Origin: Argyresthia goedartella
Lineage: Eukaryota; Arthropoda; Insecta; Lepidoptera; Argyresthiidae
NCBI GenBank assembly: GCA_949825045.1
Contig: OX463829.1
Location: forward strand, 23,220,715-23,284,714
Direction of reading: 5' to 3'
Length of the DNA: 64,000 nucleotides
A model generated the notes under the pieces. That model was not told where the DNA came from, searched no databases, and was given only the letters and a program-made list of their open reading frames with translations. Shown one piece after another: positions 10,390 through 23,500 of this stretch. The stretch's first letter is position 1; each line of letters starts with the position of its first letter. A program made the translations under genes and the position numbers.

Positions 10390-12602
10390 AAAATTCAAAA
10401 CCTATAACGGGATTTTGGGTACTGTAGTACCCAAGTTTGATCAAGGGCATAACTATTCATAGCTTGTTCGACGTCGCCCTTCCCTTATATACACGACACA
10501 CAATATTAAAAATGTTGACCCTGTCTAGTTTCATATCTTGAATCCTTGTGACCGATTGGTTCGACACCAGGATTTTTTTGGTGGTTCGACATTATGCTCT
10601 TTGGCCCGAGCTAATACTTTTACTCTGGCGTGAAATCGCATTGTCAGTATACTTCGAAGCGTTTCCAATCTCATGTAGTTGATGCTTACGTCACTCGATA
10701 TACAGTGTGTTACATATATTATGTAACACTTTCACACCTCAGGCTAGTTTTCCACGATACCTCCATTTTTGACAATGACAATATCTGTGATTAGTCTCAA
10801 TCTTCATCTAGTTAGACGCAAATTTTATCTAGGCAAGCCAAAATTTTTGTAATTTCAAAGAAGTTGTTCACACAGTGGTTTTACATTTTGCGCGATTGCG
10901 AGATCGATTTTATATATAGGTAAACAACAGCTGTCGATCGTCCGAATGTATTCAAGTGTTCGACTATTAGGTGGTATTTTGTTCCACAAAGCCGTTGGTC
11001 AATTGGTTGACCATCTGCACTCGTATGTGGGCGAGGGAAGCAGTTTTGATTTGATAAATTGTTCACGCTAGATTTCTTGTTATGTTTGCTTTTACGAGAG
11101 GTCTTTTGTTTAGGTAAAATGTTGATGAAAAATAAAAATAAAACAAGGGTAGATAGAATGTTTAAGGTAACCTACACTTATCTGCAAACAGAAAATCTAA
11201 ATGAAATACTTCTAAACAGATTCCATCGACATCTCTTATCCATCGTGGTCGCTTACAAGCCAAACATAGACTTCCCTATAGGGATTTACTTCCTATTTAA
11301 TGATGACCTAAAACATCACCTCTACCTTTCCTACACCGTTAATTTTCAAGACAGCTGCAAACATCAGTGCGAGGCCCACATTCAAACCTGCCGTGTCAAC
11401 AGCAATATTCGGAATATCAATTCAATTAGCCCGTGGGGTCGTATTTGGTGCATGTTTGCTTATCCTGCAACCCTCAAATGAGCGGGCGGGTCTATCGGAC
11501 AAACAAAGGGTGGGATATGGATTATGACATTACTATAATGATGAAACAGTTATTTCAGCCAACGCGAAAACAAAGGCACAAGCGAAGCGACTCGTGACCA
11601 CGCATGCTGATTAAGCTTTGCAGGTAGAGCTGAGCGAGCTTGTTACGAGATTAGCGTTGCGATCGTTCTAGCTAGACAACTCGACCGAATCTAAAGTGTG
11701 AAAGAAATGTTAATTTTTATTCTTCTCAAAACAAAGGAAATATCGTTGCTTCATATGACGAAAACATTCGTTAGAGAAAATATGGTATGAAGCAAAAACT
11801 TAGTCAGTCATTTCCCCAACTAAATATTTTTTATATTTAAAAACTTCTCGGTTAAGAATAGGGGAACTACCTTCCTATACGTACTAAAATTGTTTTATAT
11901 TGCTCCCTTTAGAGCGGGTTTGCCAAAAGAGTGATAGCTTTTGTATCCAGTGCACTTTATACAGACTTTGGATGCATCTTTGCTAAAGGGACGTTGTTTT
12001 ATCGCTGGCACCAGCTATTGTGCTTTAGGGTTGGTTTTGTTTCGTCATTGAGTATTAAGTATTGAGGTATTAGTAAGGTAGGATATTTACCTTTTATTTA
12101 TTATTTACCTTTAGTTTTCTACGATATTTACCTGAAAATAGCAATCGCAATGCCATTTCCCTGGAATGAGCCTGTTTCAAGATGTCGGGATAAACACCAA
12201 GTGACAGATAAATCATATATATTTGTATGTATGCAGCACCGCTGAATGATCTGTTTGGTGATGCATGGAGGGAGAATGTGGAAGGTTCTGCGAGAAGAAT
12301 GCATGATAATGTTGTCTTCTATTATTATTATTTTATATATATATATATATATATATATTATATTTTAATGCTTGCCATGATATTTGTACAAGGATTTGGA
12401 ACTATAATATCTGTAATGTTGTGTGAGTTACTTTACAATAAATAATAAAATAAATAAATGTAAAATTACAATTGTGAAACAGGCTATTCGTACAGTATAG
12501 CGTAAAGTTCGACATAGAATAAACAGCATCTATAAATATATTTGCAAATAAACATTTATAAAATAAACATTGATATATAAAAATAAATACAGCCAGTTAC
12601 AG
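10390..12602. other. Intergenic; one unexplained 140-codon frame and a TA run
   Basis: The plus frame 11059-11481 is open for 140 codons and is rich in Leu, Asn and His, with five Cys. I recognise no domain, and AT-rich DNA of this length can produce such a frame by chance. A (TA)n microsatellite occupies about 12333-12360. I see no other gene. Confidence 0.4.
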
Positions 12603-12779
12603 AAGCGATATTTAAATTTTAAAACCCCATTAAACGCTTATTGGCGTAACGTAGGCGTGTGAACTGTCAGAGACATTAAATACTCAGAAAAAATATTAAA
12701 TTTTGTATCAAAAAACATAATTTTATAGAACTGACACGCCTTAAACGTTTAATTAGGCTTTGAAATTTTAAGATCGCTT
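12603..12779. repeat. Small TIR element (MITE-like)
   Basis: Ends aagcgatatttaaattttaa (12603) and the complement of ttgaaattttaagatcgctt (12779) form an imperfect inverted repeat of about 34 bp. Pairing continues weakly inward (aaacg/cgttt and ggcgtg/cacgcc). There is no coding capacity. Confidence 0.55.
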
Positions 12780-13734
12780 ATGCCATTGGCTGCGAGTTTA
12801 TTTTCGTCTATCGTATTTATGTTGCATTTGGCTATTTGCTATTTGGGCCAATGCTCAACCCCCCGATGATCTTTATGGCTCTAAACTGCAGTGCAGAGTC
12901 TATAGCTTGCAAGTAGGTACCTATGTGTCGAAATGTAAAACTTTGTCAGCCAAACTAGCCCCCATATATAGGGGTAAGTTGGCAGAATGATGGATAACGT
13001 GTTGCCATTCAGATGTCGATATTCGAATTAAATTGATAGAGCACGTCGAGTCTGCCTTTATGATTCTGTACTGAATAATTGTTACAGTCGTCTCTTTGTT
13101 GCGGTTGCTCGTTGATGTAATTGCATTGAGGTTTAAATTGACAGATTGTTTGAATGATTCCCCAAAATGTATGAATATTACATCAGTTTTGTTAAATGTC
13201 GAAACGCTGTGGTTAATTCTAGAAAGTCATTCAAGTAACATAAGTGAAAGTCTAACATTGGATTTCATTGCAGTTTTAGCGAACATTTTCAGCATCCGCC
13301 AATAAAATATGGCGCCTTTTGGTCGTCGAGATATAATTAAGTCGGTTAGTATGCATTCACATATAATCAATACAGCATTGCAGTATGTACTGCAACATTT
13401 TTATCATATAAGCTCTTGTAATACCTCTCTTGGCATTATAAATAAGTACCCATAGAAAACTGAGTATTCAATATCCTTTCTCGTACGGACACGTCTAATA
13501 TTATGGTAGAGAAACTAATCCGTATCATCTGCTACTGCTCTAATTATTTAAAAGGGAAGAGAATTAACCGGGCGGTAAGCTGGCACGCGTGGCCACCCTA
13601 ATTGTTGCGTCCAATAAGGGATTATGTGGGGTGTCTAAGTTTTGTGGAGAAAGTTGGGATTCGGTTATGTGGTGACGACATGGCCTATTTCTGAAAAGTT
13701 ATGGCTTCTGTATGTATAATGTAAAATGTAGTCC
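12780..13734. other. No gene recognised
   Basis: The plus frame 13096-13305 (69 codons) has no recognisable domain. I saw no repeat copy or structured signal here. Confidence 0.4.
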
Positions 13735-13980
13735 ATTAATATTCCCTCCGAGGGGCACAGGCCTTTACCCGGAAACGAGTAAGATTAAGCCATACTCCAC
13801 CACGCTGGCTTAGTACCACGAAGCGATAGCCGGGACCTTCAGCTTAACGGGTCATCCGAAACACTGAACGTCCGATAATGTATATAAGATAAATTAATTA
13901 TCTCATTGACACATGTTCAGGAATCAGGAACCTGAACCTCTGTGAGAAGCAAGCGTGAAACCGGTTAGACCATGGAGCTC
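13735..13980 (-). mobile_element. tRNA-derived SINE, family B (tail type 1)
   Basis: On the minus strand the head is gagctccatggtctaaccgg followed by ttcacgcttgcttctcac and a degenerate box B. The tail contains ggtcccggctatcgc, then gtaaaggcctgtgcccctcg. The copy at 32776 has the same head and tail. Copies at 49752 and 61735 share the head but have a different tail. Confidence 0.75.
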
Positions 13981-14035
13981 TTCTTTGGAGGCTTCTGTAT
14001 AAGTGCATACCTATTAGATAAAAGGTATATAGTGT

Positions 14036-14163
14036 ATACCTCGCGCCACGATTTATTAGCGGTGAGCTTGAATGCGCAGTAGTCCCTTTTCAATACCTGT
14101 ACATATGCGCAGTAATTCCCGCCAACGTCGCCCAGCGCTCTCAATTCGTGGCGCGAGGCATAG
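14036..14163. mobile_element. Short MITE with cctcgcgccac TIRs (family G)
   Basis: The element is bounded by tatacctcgcgccacg and its complement cgtggcgcgaggcata. The interior reads gaatgcgcagtagtccc and caatacctgtacatatgcgc. A second copy is at 56524-56655. No protein is encoded. Confidence 0.75.
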
Positions 14164-14773
14164 CTATGTATTGTAGTGTGTGCGCGAGGCCATAGGATTT
14201 TACGTTGGCTGTCGGCATTAATCTTTTGTAGACCAGAAGCTAAGCCACATAATTTCGAGTTATTCATTTATTTAGTTGTATGGCTTAGTTATGTGACAGT
14301 CGTTTCGTATATTTAGATTGGTGTTCAAAATAGCTAACTGTCGGCGGCTCTATGTTGTTTCAAATTTGTATTGTATGCAATTTCGAGGGAGTAGGTACTA
14401 ACATTAAACGTCGCTTGGTAGATTTGAATTTTACTTACCTTGCATGCCACTTGCTGTCTCCCGGTCTACAATAGCACCAACACACATAAAGTATCAGCCC
14501 TAAGGCATGTCATTGTTGCATCCAATTCACGAAAAGTATTAAAACCGCACATCGATTGACTGCACCCTAAACTCTAGTGTGCGCGTGACGCATCGCTTTC
14601 GGTGTAGTTCGTAGGGTTGTGATAGAAGTTGGTACAAACATCGATAAAGGTAGTTCTTTAACCGTTTGACTGTCAGTAACATCTTAATAGAGACAACATC
14701 TTAAGTGTCTTAGACAAGATTAAATAAAAGAGCTATTGAGTGTGTCTGCTTACTTTTTTTACTAGTATTAAAT
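14164..14773. other. No gene recognised
   Basis: Intergenic sequence; nothing can be supported beyond chance short frames. Confidence 0.4.
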
Positions 14774-15064
14774 GGCTTATGTTTAAACGATTACCAAAAA
14801 CGCACCTATTTTACTACCAATAAATTCGAAATGACTGCCAGAATGGGTAAATGATCACCAAATTGTGTTTGGATAAATAATCACCAAACCTTTTTTTATG
14901 TTTTGTGTACTTAAGTTTATATTCTTACATGTTCAACCTAACATGAAGGATAATTTACCCTTAAGCTACCGCAGTTTCCCCTGATATTTTCTGCAACTTT
15001 TGGTGGTCATTTACCTATTTTGGTAAGACAAAAATATTTTGGTGGTCATTTACATTGTTCTCGT
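14774..15064 (+). mobile_element. Core-module element, end type 2, hairpin lost
   Basis: Has the left end ggcttatgtttaaacgatta and right end tggtggtcatttacattgtt of type 2. The core reads ttcttacatgttcaacctaa, then catgaaggataatttaccct and aagctaccgcagt: the G-run, loop and C-run of the hairpin are deleted while both flanks of the core remain. Confidence 0.7.
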
Positions 15065-17451
15065 AATAAATCTTCGTTTTCAATATATACCTTAGTATCT
15101 GTTAAAATCTACAGCCTGCAACTAAAGGCTGATTTTAAACCTGAGCCTAACTGGATTGTTTAAAAAATCTAGACATTGTCTCTAAATCGACTAGAATCAC
15201 GACAAGCCCATCCCTAGTTATCCCTAAAAATGTTGTTATACAATATTTGGCCCATTGTGCGCCGATATGGGCCCCATGTGTTCGCTTTAGGGACTACCCT
15301 CATCACAAAAGATTACACCGTAATAAGAACGGCGATTAAAAAGCGTACCACTATTACAAAACATTTGTATCGTTTTCACTAACGAGGATAAATCAAGTTG
15401 GTTTTTTACCGACTAAATATTTTGGGCGTTCCGTGTCTAAACGTGAGTTAGATATCAATAGACATAATTTATATTAATGGGCCGTGAAATAATTGCTTAC
15501 GCTTTATTATTTTTTAACTATTAAAAGCATGACAATCAGAATCAAAAAGCACGATTAAAAATAAAAGACAATATATATTTTGAGAAATTTATTTTTTATA
15601 AAAATGCGTTTTCCTGTAAATTGGTACTCAGACCCACGTCATCTTTTTTTTAAGCTGACAGACAGACATCCAAATACAGATAATACCGTACCTAATAAGC
15701 TGTACGTTTAATTACTTAAGTAGGTATACAGAGTACATTTCTGATTTGATTGATATTCAGATTTATCATTATTACGCCTAAAACATATAAATTAAGCCAT
15801 TACAGTACATTTTACAAAAACATGATATTTTAATTGTGATATAACAGGTTCATTATAAATATCCCTAAGTCAATTAAAAAGTGGTTTCAAATAGTTTTAT
15901 TGACTGAAAACCGTTTTTTAAAATAAGTGCATAAAGCTCTAAGTGGTGTTGTGTGTAGCAAAAAACTATTACAGGTAACTGTTTAAAGGTGGTAGATCGT
16001 ATTTTTCCTATATCATGACTTAATTACTATGAGGCATGAGCTAGTTATTAAAAAAATATGTGTGTATTCATTTCCAACACCCCTTTTCTCTTCAGTCAGG
16101 TTACTTCAGGTATCGTAAATCTTCAAGCAGCATGTTCATCATGTAAATAGTTAGTCACCTGAATGGTGCGTTATCTCTCGGTTCGTTTGTTCAATATTTT
16201 ATACTTATCTACTTAAATTAACCTTAACATTAAATTGGAACTTATCTAACCTGCCAAAATATTATGGTAATGAAACATTCTATCTATTTATATTTGAGTG
16301 ATTTTCTATTACAGTTTTGTAAACGTTACTATAATATTTTAAACAGACTGATTAGTGTTACAAATATATTTACAGATTGTTTATATACAAAACTTATATG
16401 CCTATTTTTCATACTAAAGCTCTTATCATAAACTATTTTAGTAGATCTCAAGCTTCAGTCATATAATGACAATTTTAATTATAACAGTGATGTATTGACT
16501 AATACATACTTATGTTTGATAATACTATGGTGAGTGAGGTCCCAAATCATTTACTTGTAATTTCGTTATTGTTATATGTGACTTCTGTGATACTTAACTT
16601 ACAATATATGCTAAGTTGAACCTGTGAAGCATGTCATAGTGTAGTTATGACGATTATAATTTCTTGTTACAATGACTGTGAAAATTTACTTAATAATGCT
16701 GTACATGGGCTTATCTAGGTAATAATATCCACAATAGAAAAACATTTATACTAGAAGGCACACATTGTACCTCTCGAAGCAATCAAAGCAATAAGTAGTT
16801 GTAGTTTAGCTAAAAGTATACAAGTAACACGAGAAAAATGTGTAATAGATAACAATGTCTTACAAAATAACGACAGATCTTGTTTTGTTTAAGCCAAAAA
16901 CGCCAAGAACTATAAAATTACACATTGTATTGGCTTCCTTTGGCGCCTTGTTACATCAATTCATCACGCACCCACGCACGCACAATAAAGCCAAGAGCCT
17001 ATCCTCAAATTATCAAATAGCATACTTTAAAGCTGTACATACTATAGTCATTATGGGCATAATATCTAATTCGTTTTGGCAGTTTTTACTAGTTTTTACA
17101 GGCAGAAGTATGATATTTATGGCAGTATAGAACTGGACATGAAAACTGTTTCGACAGTTAGTAGATTTTTCAAATTAAAAACCCGTATTGATTGCAAGCA
17201 ATCTACTGTTTTAAGATTTTGAAAACATTATAGTCGTAGTCGCGATCTGCCCTACCTACTGAGTATTTCGTGTCTCATAGTGACGAACGAAATATACGTG
17301 CGAAAACATCGGAATACTCGTAAATCGATTAGAAAATGACAATACCTAACCAAGCATTTCTCCATTTTTAGAACACCCGTCAATTCCGCATCAAGCAAAA
17401 ATAGTCCTTTAATAAATACTGTTTTAAAGACTCAATGTTACGACGAATGTT
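15065..17451. other. Downstream flank of Fas2, probably containing its 3' UTR
   Basis: AT-rich DNA. On the Fas2 (minus) strand, an ATTAAA lies at about 17408-17413, some 40 nt after the stop, and an AATAAA at about 15588. Either could be a polyadenylation signal; I cannot choose without transcripts. The plus frame 16855-17130 is not recognisable. Confidence 0.4.
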
Positions 17452-17578
17452 CTAGACAGCGGAATTCTTTCCGATGATTGCACCACCGCTTGTTGCGTAA
17501 ACTCGACGGCCATCAAACTCTACGGACGAATTTCTTTTCATCGCGTCGTCGCCTTCCTTGAGTGGTTCCTTTTCATCC
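17452..17578 (-). CDS. Fas2: Fas2 last exon: cytoplasmic tail
   Basis: Acceptor gcactattcacag. Reads [20 protein letters not shown], then [21 protein letters not shown] and stop TAG. This tail is nearly identical to the known insect Fas2 tail. The C-terminal SAV is the class I PDZ ligand by which Fas2 binds Discs large-type scaffolds. An overlapping plus-strand frame of 131 codons (17581-17976) is not recognisable. Confidence 0.96.
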
Positions 17579-20500
17579 CTGTGAATAGTGCTTATATCAA
17601 TACGATTGTTTCCCACATACTTGAACAGCGCCCGATCCAGATAAAACAATGTACAGCGAAATTATTAGTTTTCTTTGCATTAAAAAAGGGGCGCTGTCTT
17701 ACACACTCAGAATATTATATACAAAAATATTTACACGAAGTTCTGCACGTCAATACCGTCATGTCACTGAATGAAGGTGTTGATAATGTTGTTATTAAAA
17801 TAAGATTAAAACACAGTTTTATACAGCAAGCAAGGAAACTGGAAAAAATATGGCGCATGCTGTGTAGTATACTCGTCAAAGGTATTCGGGCCAATTTGGT
17901 TTTATTTTGCAGACAGATCCTAAAAAGCAAAAAATCTATAAAGTTACTTTTATTTAATTTTCTTAACGATTTTTGAATGCGATGCCTAAACTTGTATTAA
18001 TTCTGGAATATTGAGTTGTTCAGCGTTAAGTTTAGCGCGGCAGCATAGTTTAAGGTAACTGAATTAACTACAAGAGCAGGATGGCCGAAAAATTCGGCTA
18101 CACTATCATTAAAACTGCACTCGAAAACCAGTGGCCTGTTAACTTTTGAGGAGGATACGTTCTTTCACTTCACTACTCTACTTAAGGTACTCGTACTTGG
18201 AATTATACAGTAATATCTTACACTGGCGTTGTCGGGACATAGCTAAGTGTCAGGACCGGTATATGGCAGCGTGAGAAAATACAAATACATAATTTAGTGA
18301 TCATAGTGCTGCTATAACAGTGATTTAGTATATTTGAAGGATATATGGAAATTATATAAAGAGAACAGATATAGGTAAAAGTGTAAAAAATGGATTTTTA
18401 TTCAGTCAATCGAACATAATAGATAAAACAAATGCCGAAAGAGATGTTCCAAACAATGCTCATTCCGACAAACCATTATACGTACAGGCATCACAAGACT
18501 CCATTCTGATAAACGAATTGAAAGGGGACTTCCAATTAATATCTATTGTAGTCGTCAATATAAATCTGTACAAGTCACTGCACATCCACCGAGCGACGCG
18601 TTTTTATTTACACATTACTCAATCAAAAGCGTTCAATCTACAACAATACCAATCTAAATTACCAAAAGGCTTTGCCGCTTTAGGACTGAAAGCTAAAAAT
18701 TTACAAATTGTGGATGGCCCAGCGAAAATTCACCACAGGGTTCTTCCCACATGAGCCAAACCACATGCGTCTGCAGAGAAAAGCATGCGCAAATCGATGT
18801 TCGTGGTGCCTTACGTCGGGGTCGGCACGAGCTTGACAGGTGGTGGCAGGGGCGCGGGTGACGGTGGCGCACGCGGCTTCGTACTGCAATAAGGGAGTGG
18901 GAAGCGCCAACCGTACAAACTAGCGGGCAGAAACATCTCTCATCGACACTAACACTAAACTAGGAGAACATGAGGACAACAAACATAATGACAGTGGAGA
19001 TGCAGACAAAGGAATAGGAACATAAAATGGTACTGGCTACAAATCAGAATTGTTTAAAAATGTTTATTTAAACCGGGGCGTGAAAATGGAAGAAAATGTG
19101 TAATGGTTCTAAGCAATACAAACATTTCAAAATGTTCTGGTCAAACCCAATTGTGCGCTCGCCGAATGAACAGTGTTAGTGTTAAAAGGAATAGTCATTG
19201 AGCTCAGTTGACCGATGAAATCTATAATCGATAATAGTCATTTTAAAAAGCAATTTTCATCAGTCCACTAAGTCAATATACCTGAATGAAAGTCCTTAGG
19301 ATATTTCTTATGTAATGACTACAATTTCGTGATACATATTCCTATGTGAAACTAGCTGGTACCCGCCACTTCGCTCGCGAAAACTCGTGTAAATATGTTT
19401 AGTCCAAACAAACATTATCTATCCCCCTTCTTCCTCCCTATACGTCCCTTCCCCTCTCACCCTCCCTGTCCATCGCTCCCCATCCCTCCCCTTCCCCCCT
19501 CTCATCCGCTTCCTCCCCCTCTCATCCGCTTCCTCCCCCTCTCATCCGCTTCCTCCCCCTCTCATCCGCTTCCTCCTCCTCCCTCCCCAATGGGGAGGGC
19601 CCCGCCCCCCTTCCCCCTTATACCTTATATAGTTTTTAAGGTTCATACAACCCACTTTCCCATCCTTTTCCAACTTGTGGGGGCAGAATTTTGATAATCT
19701 CTTACTGAACTGATTGCCAGCATTGTTCCACTTCCTATCTGCCAAATTAAAAGATTCAAGTACTAGTAGTATATTCTTATGTGAAACTAGCGTACCCCTC
19801 CCTCCCCTCCTTTTCTAACCCCCCCCCCCCCCCTTACCTCCCATAGCGGCGGTAAATTTGAACAATAACTTGCTTGTATAATTTTAACTTTGTTTTTTGA
19901 TTTGACGTTTGTGATTTTCATACAATAAATTTCACCAAATCCCTTCTTGGCGCTACCCTACCCTATAAAGGGGTTCCCCCTTTACAAAGTTTCATGTCTC
20001 TAGGACCAGCTGTTTAGACTGTGCGTTGATATCAGTTAATCAGTCGATAAATATAAACATATGGAAACATTTTGATGAGCGTACGTGGGGTAATTACTTC
20101 TCTTGAGTGTTTTATCGTGTATTTAGTGTAAGAGCTGGTAAATACGTTAGGTTTTAGAAGAAAGAAACATTTTAAGAAATTCTTTACCTCCCCAACTTAG
20201 CTTCATCGTCCTTAGGGTTCTTCGCTCTCTTTCCACAAATGGTGGCAATGACGCCTTGACGTCTGAAGCAGAGAAGTAGAAGATCCACAATCAGCAGACA
20301 GAGGAACACACCAGCAAGAGCCAATCCGATGATTGCCCCACTTGATAGGAGTTGAGGGTGAGCAAACCCGGACCGTTCCACGCCTGAAGACACAAAAACC
20401 TATTACAGACTTGGACAAAAGGTGAGAGCAGTAGACACAGCTCAATTTGGAATTTTGTGAGTGGTGATATCAAAATGGATCGAATGTTCGACGCTTTTCA

Positions 20501-23500
20501 TCTACTGCTCTTGATGAATGCAATTAGTTTTGTGCATCATGGCATGTGTCAAAAGCTCAAAATATGTTAAATGAGGGTTGTGATTGTAATAAATGCAAGG
20601 ATACACTGTGTGCATTTTGTTTAGATGTTTTCAGTGGCCAATGAGTGAAGAGAGTTTTTGAATCATTCATTACAATCGTTCAATAAAATGTGAAGAGGAG
20701 TGCTTTCAGTCCAGTACGTGCACCCAATCACCAATAATCATCTTTATATTCATACAAAATATGTTTACGTAAATATACATATAATTTTGTGTTTTTCTTA
20801 TAAGCCTTGAAAGCGCTCCGTCGTCATGAAATGGGGTTTGAATGTTGAAATAGCCGTTGATGAATCATGAATAGATGATGATGCACATAACAAACACATA
20901 TGATACATAATAAGATCTAGTCGTTGAAAAAAAAGTTGTCAAGATGCAAACATTCCAATAAACTGAGGATAATTAAATTTTCAAACCCCATACCAAATAA
21001 AAGCGGGGTTCTGTGTTTGGGAAACTATGTTTACTTGTTTATCCAATAATAAAACAATATCTAACGATAAATATTTACCGTCACCTATGCATATACCTGA
21101 TATATCTATTCAAATAAAACTTACATAAATAACATTCTCTAGAAATACATAATAAAAGTTGGCTGTTTAGATTTATCTTCAAGGTTGAATTAAAACACTT
21201 CCTGTATAGGAACATATAGCATGTTTTTAATATTTCGAATACTACATTCCATTTTCACTTGTAATTGGCAAAAAAATACGAGTACTCTCTGTGGTTAAGT
21301 AAAAATAATTGAGTGAATTACTGTGACACTTTTTTTTGTGGTTTGTGGTTTTGCCCTTTACTCCATGACTGGGCCATAACTACAAGTAATCAATTGTTGA
21401 TAAGTTTTATATAAAATACCTTGCGTAAAAATTTTGGTCGTGCGTCCAGAATCCGGATTGATGGATATTTTAACACTCATACAAAGTTATGCAATAAATG
21501 AAAACCAAAACAATTTTATCATGCATTGATGGTGCTATCCAACGATTGTAGATACCCGAAATTGTGGGATGTCTGTTTTTTAGCCTTGAATACGAGATTT
21601 TATATTTAATGGTATAGTGGCAGGTAGAGATCGGGTACGTATTTAGTATGATAGCAGTGTATTATTATGAATTCATATTAAAACAGCCATTGTGGTGCCT
21701 TTTAATCCACCAAGATTTTCATCACTTAAATAACGCTTAAACTACTTGGATTATTTTATCTTGCATTCCATTTTAAGGGATGGTGATTTATTACAATATC
21801 ACAGTTTGCCAAAAATTATAAACAAAAATCTCCACAGAATTGGACGAACTCATAAAAAGTGTACCTAGTTTGAAATTCATATAACATTTTAGATTTTATA
21901 CGTTAATAATAGATAAATTTTTATTACAAAAGGATATAATTCTCTCGAACGAAATATTAAGTACTTGTTCAAAATAACTCGTACATTATAACGTGTCAGG
22001 CATTTGCTCAGATAAAATTTGCGTGGTCATTTGTATAAATAAATCTATGATATATTGATTAAAAAGCATGCTATGACAAAATTAAACTGGGGACCTCTAA
22101 GGAATAATAGCCTTTCCATTTTCCGTGAACGGAAATACAGGACATGCTGTCGTTATAAAAAAAATGACATCATTACACTAGATATAAATTTAACAGACAA
22201 AATATAGAGTTGTAAACATGCATACATATATTAGTACAGCAATCCATTTAAGTCTAGGCAACTGTATGGTTAGGTCTAAATCTAGACAAAGTGAAGATAT
22301 TATTAATTCAGAACATATTTACCTAAATATCGTTCAGGGCGACACAAAGGTTGATGGCGACTTGGGATGGGATCGGGGATCGTCCATGAGACTAGCAAAG
22401 GGTGGTAGCTTGCTCGGAAAGCATCTTGACAGCTTTTTTAGGACCTTTAAGTACTATGCATTTGTATATAGTAATTTAATTGTATGCTTTCTAATTTTCG
22501 ATAAAACCATTTTTTAAGAGATTTTTTACATTCGCAATGAAGAATTGAAAGATGACGTGTTTTTGAAACATTTAATTTTCGTGTTGGTCTTTCTTTTACT
22601 AGAACAGATCACAATTATGTTCAGTATTTTTTTTACTAACTAGAAGACATGATTTAAGACATCATGATCAGATCAGTACATATCTTAATACTATGGAGAT
22701 GAAGCAATCGGGCAGTACCTATATCATTTATAATAACATAGACTTTGTTAACAGTCTAAAAACATCCCCTTTTGATCGAAATACACGTCAAAACTCTAAC
22801 TTTATACAGTTACAAAGGTTTTTCTTAAAAATTCCCCTGAAGACAATAATTTCTTAGTGTATAAAATTTTATCAGTACTAATATTTATACGAATTTATAT
22901 TTTGGCAGTGTTAAATTTCATTATTCAGTGGCTTGTCGCTTCTAACCATTGCTTTTATAACGTTTAGATTTAGTGCAAAGTTAAGAAAACATTATTTACA
23001 CTAACTAAATTTCATCATTTTATGATTTTATATAGGGTTTATAAAGATCTCCCCCTGACCTCCTGGGACTTAGGCCGAATACAAATAATATTGAAACACT
23101 TATTAAAACATCAACGAACAATATGCCTTATCACAATAATTTTCCTAAGTAACAACAGTCATCATGTCTTTATGTCTATGTTCATAACCTACTTTATTTG
23201 AAAATGTATATTGTAAGATAAATGAATATTAGTTCCGTCTTTGCATCCGCCCATCTCAAATTGCTTTGACTTCCATTTGGATTACCTAGAAAATATATCA
23301 TAAGATAAATATGCCGTACCTAACTAAATAGCATACATATGAAAGTACTAAATCATTCAAATGTTAAATAATAAAAAGAATCAAAATTTGAACTCACCGA
23401 TCGACAAAAAATTTAACCCCAACAAAATATAAATTCGTAATTCTTAAAATAAGAAAAACAATACAAAACCTACTACGGATAGACAAAATACGTCTAATTA

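Noticed and set aside
11059..11481. 140-codon plus-strand open frame
   Set aside because: No recognisable domain, no support from splice sites or neighbours; possible by chance in AT-rich DNA.
17581..17976. 131-codon plus-strand open frame next to the last Fas2 exon
   Set aside because: Starts at the acceptor side of a certain minus-strand exon, has no recognisable domain and poor composition.
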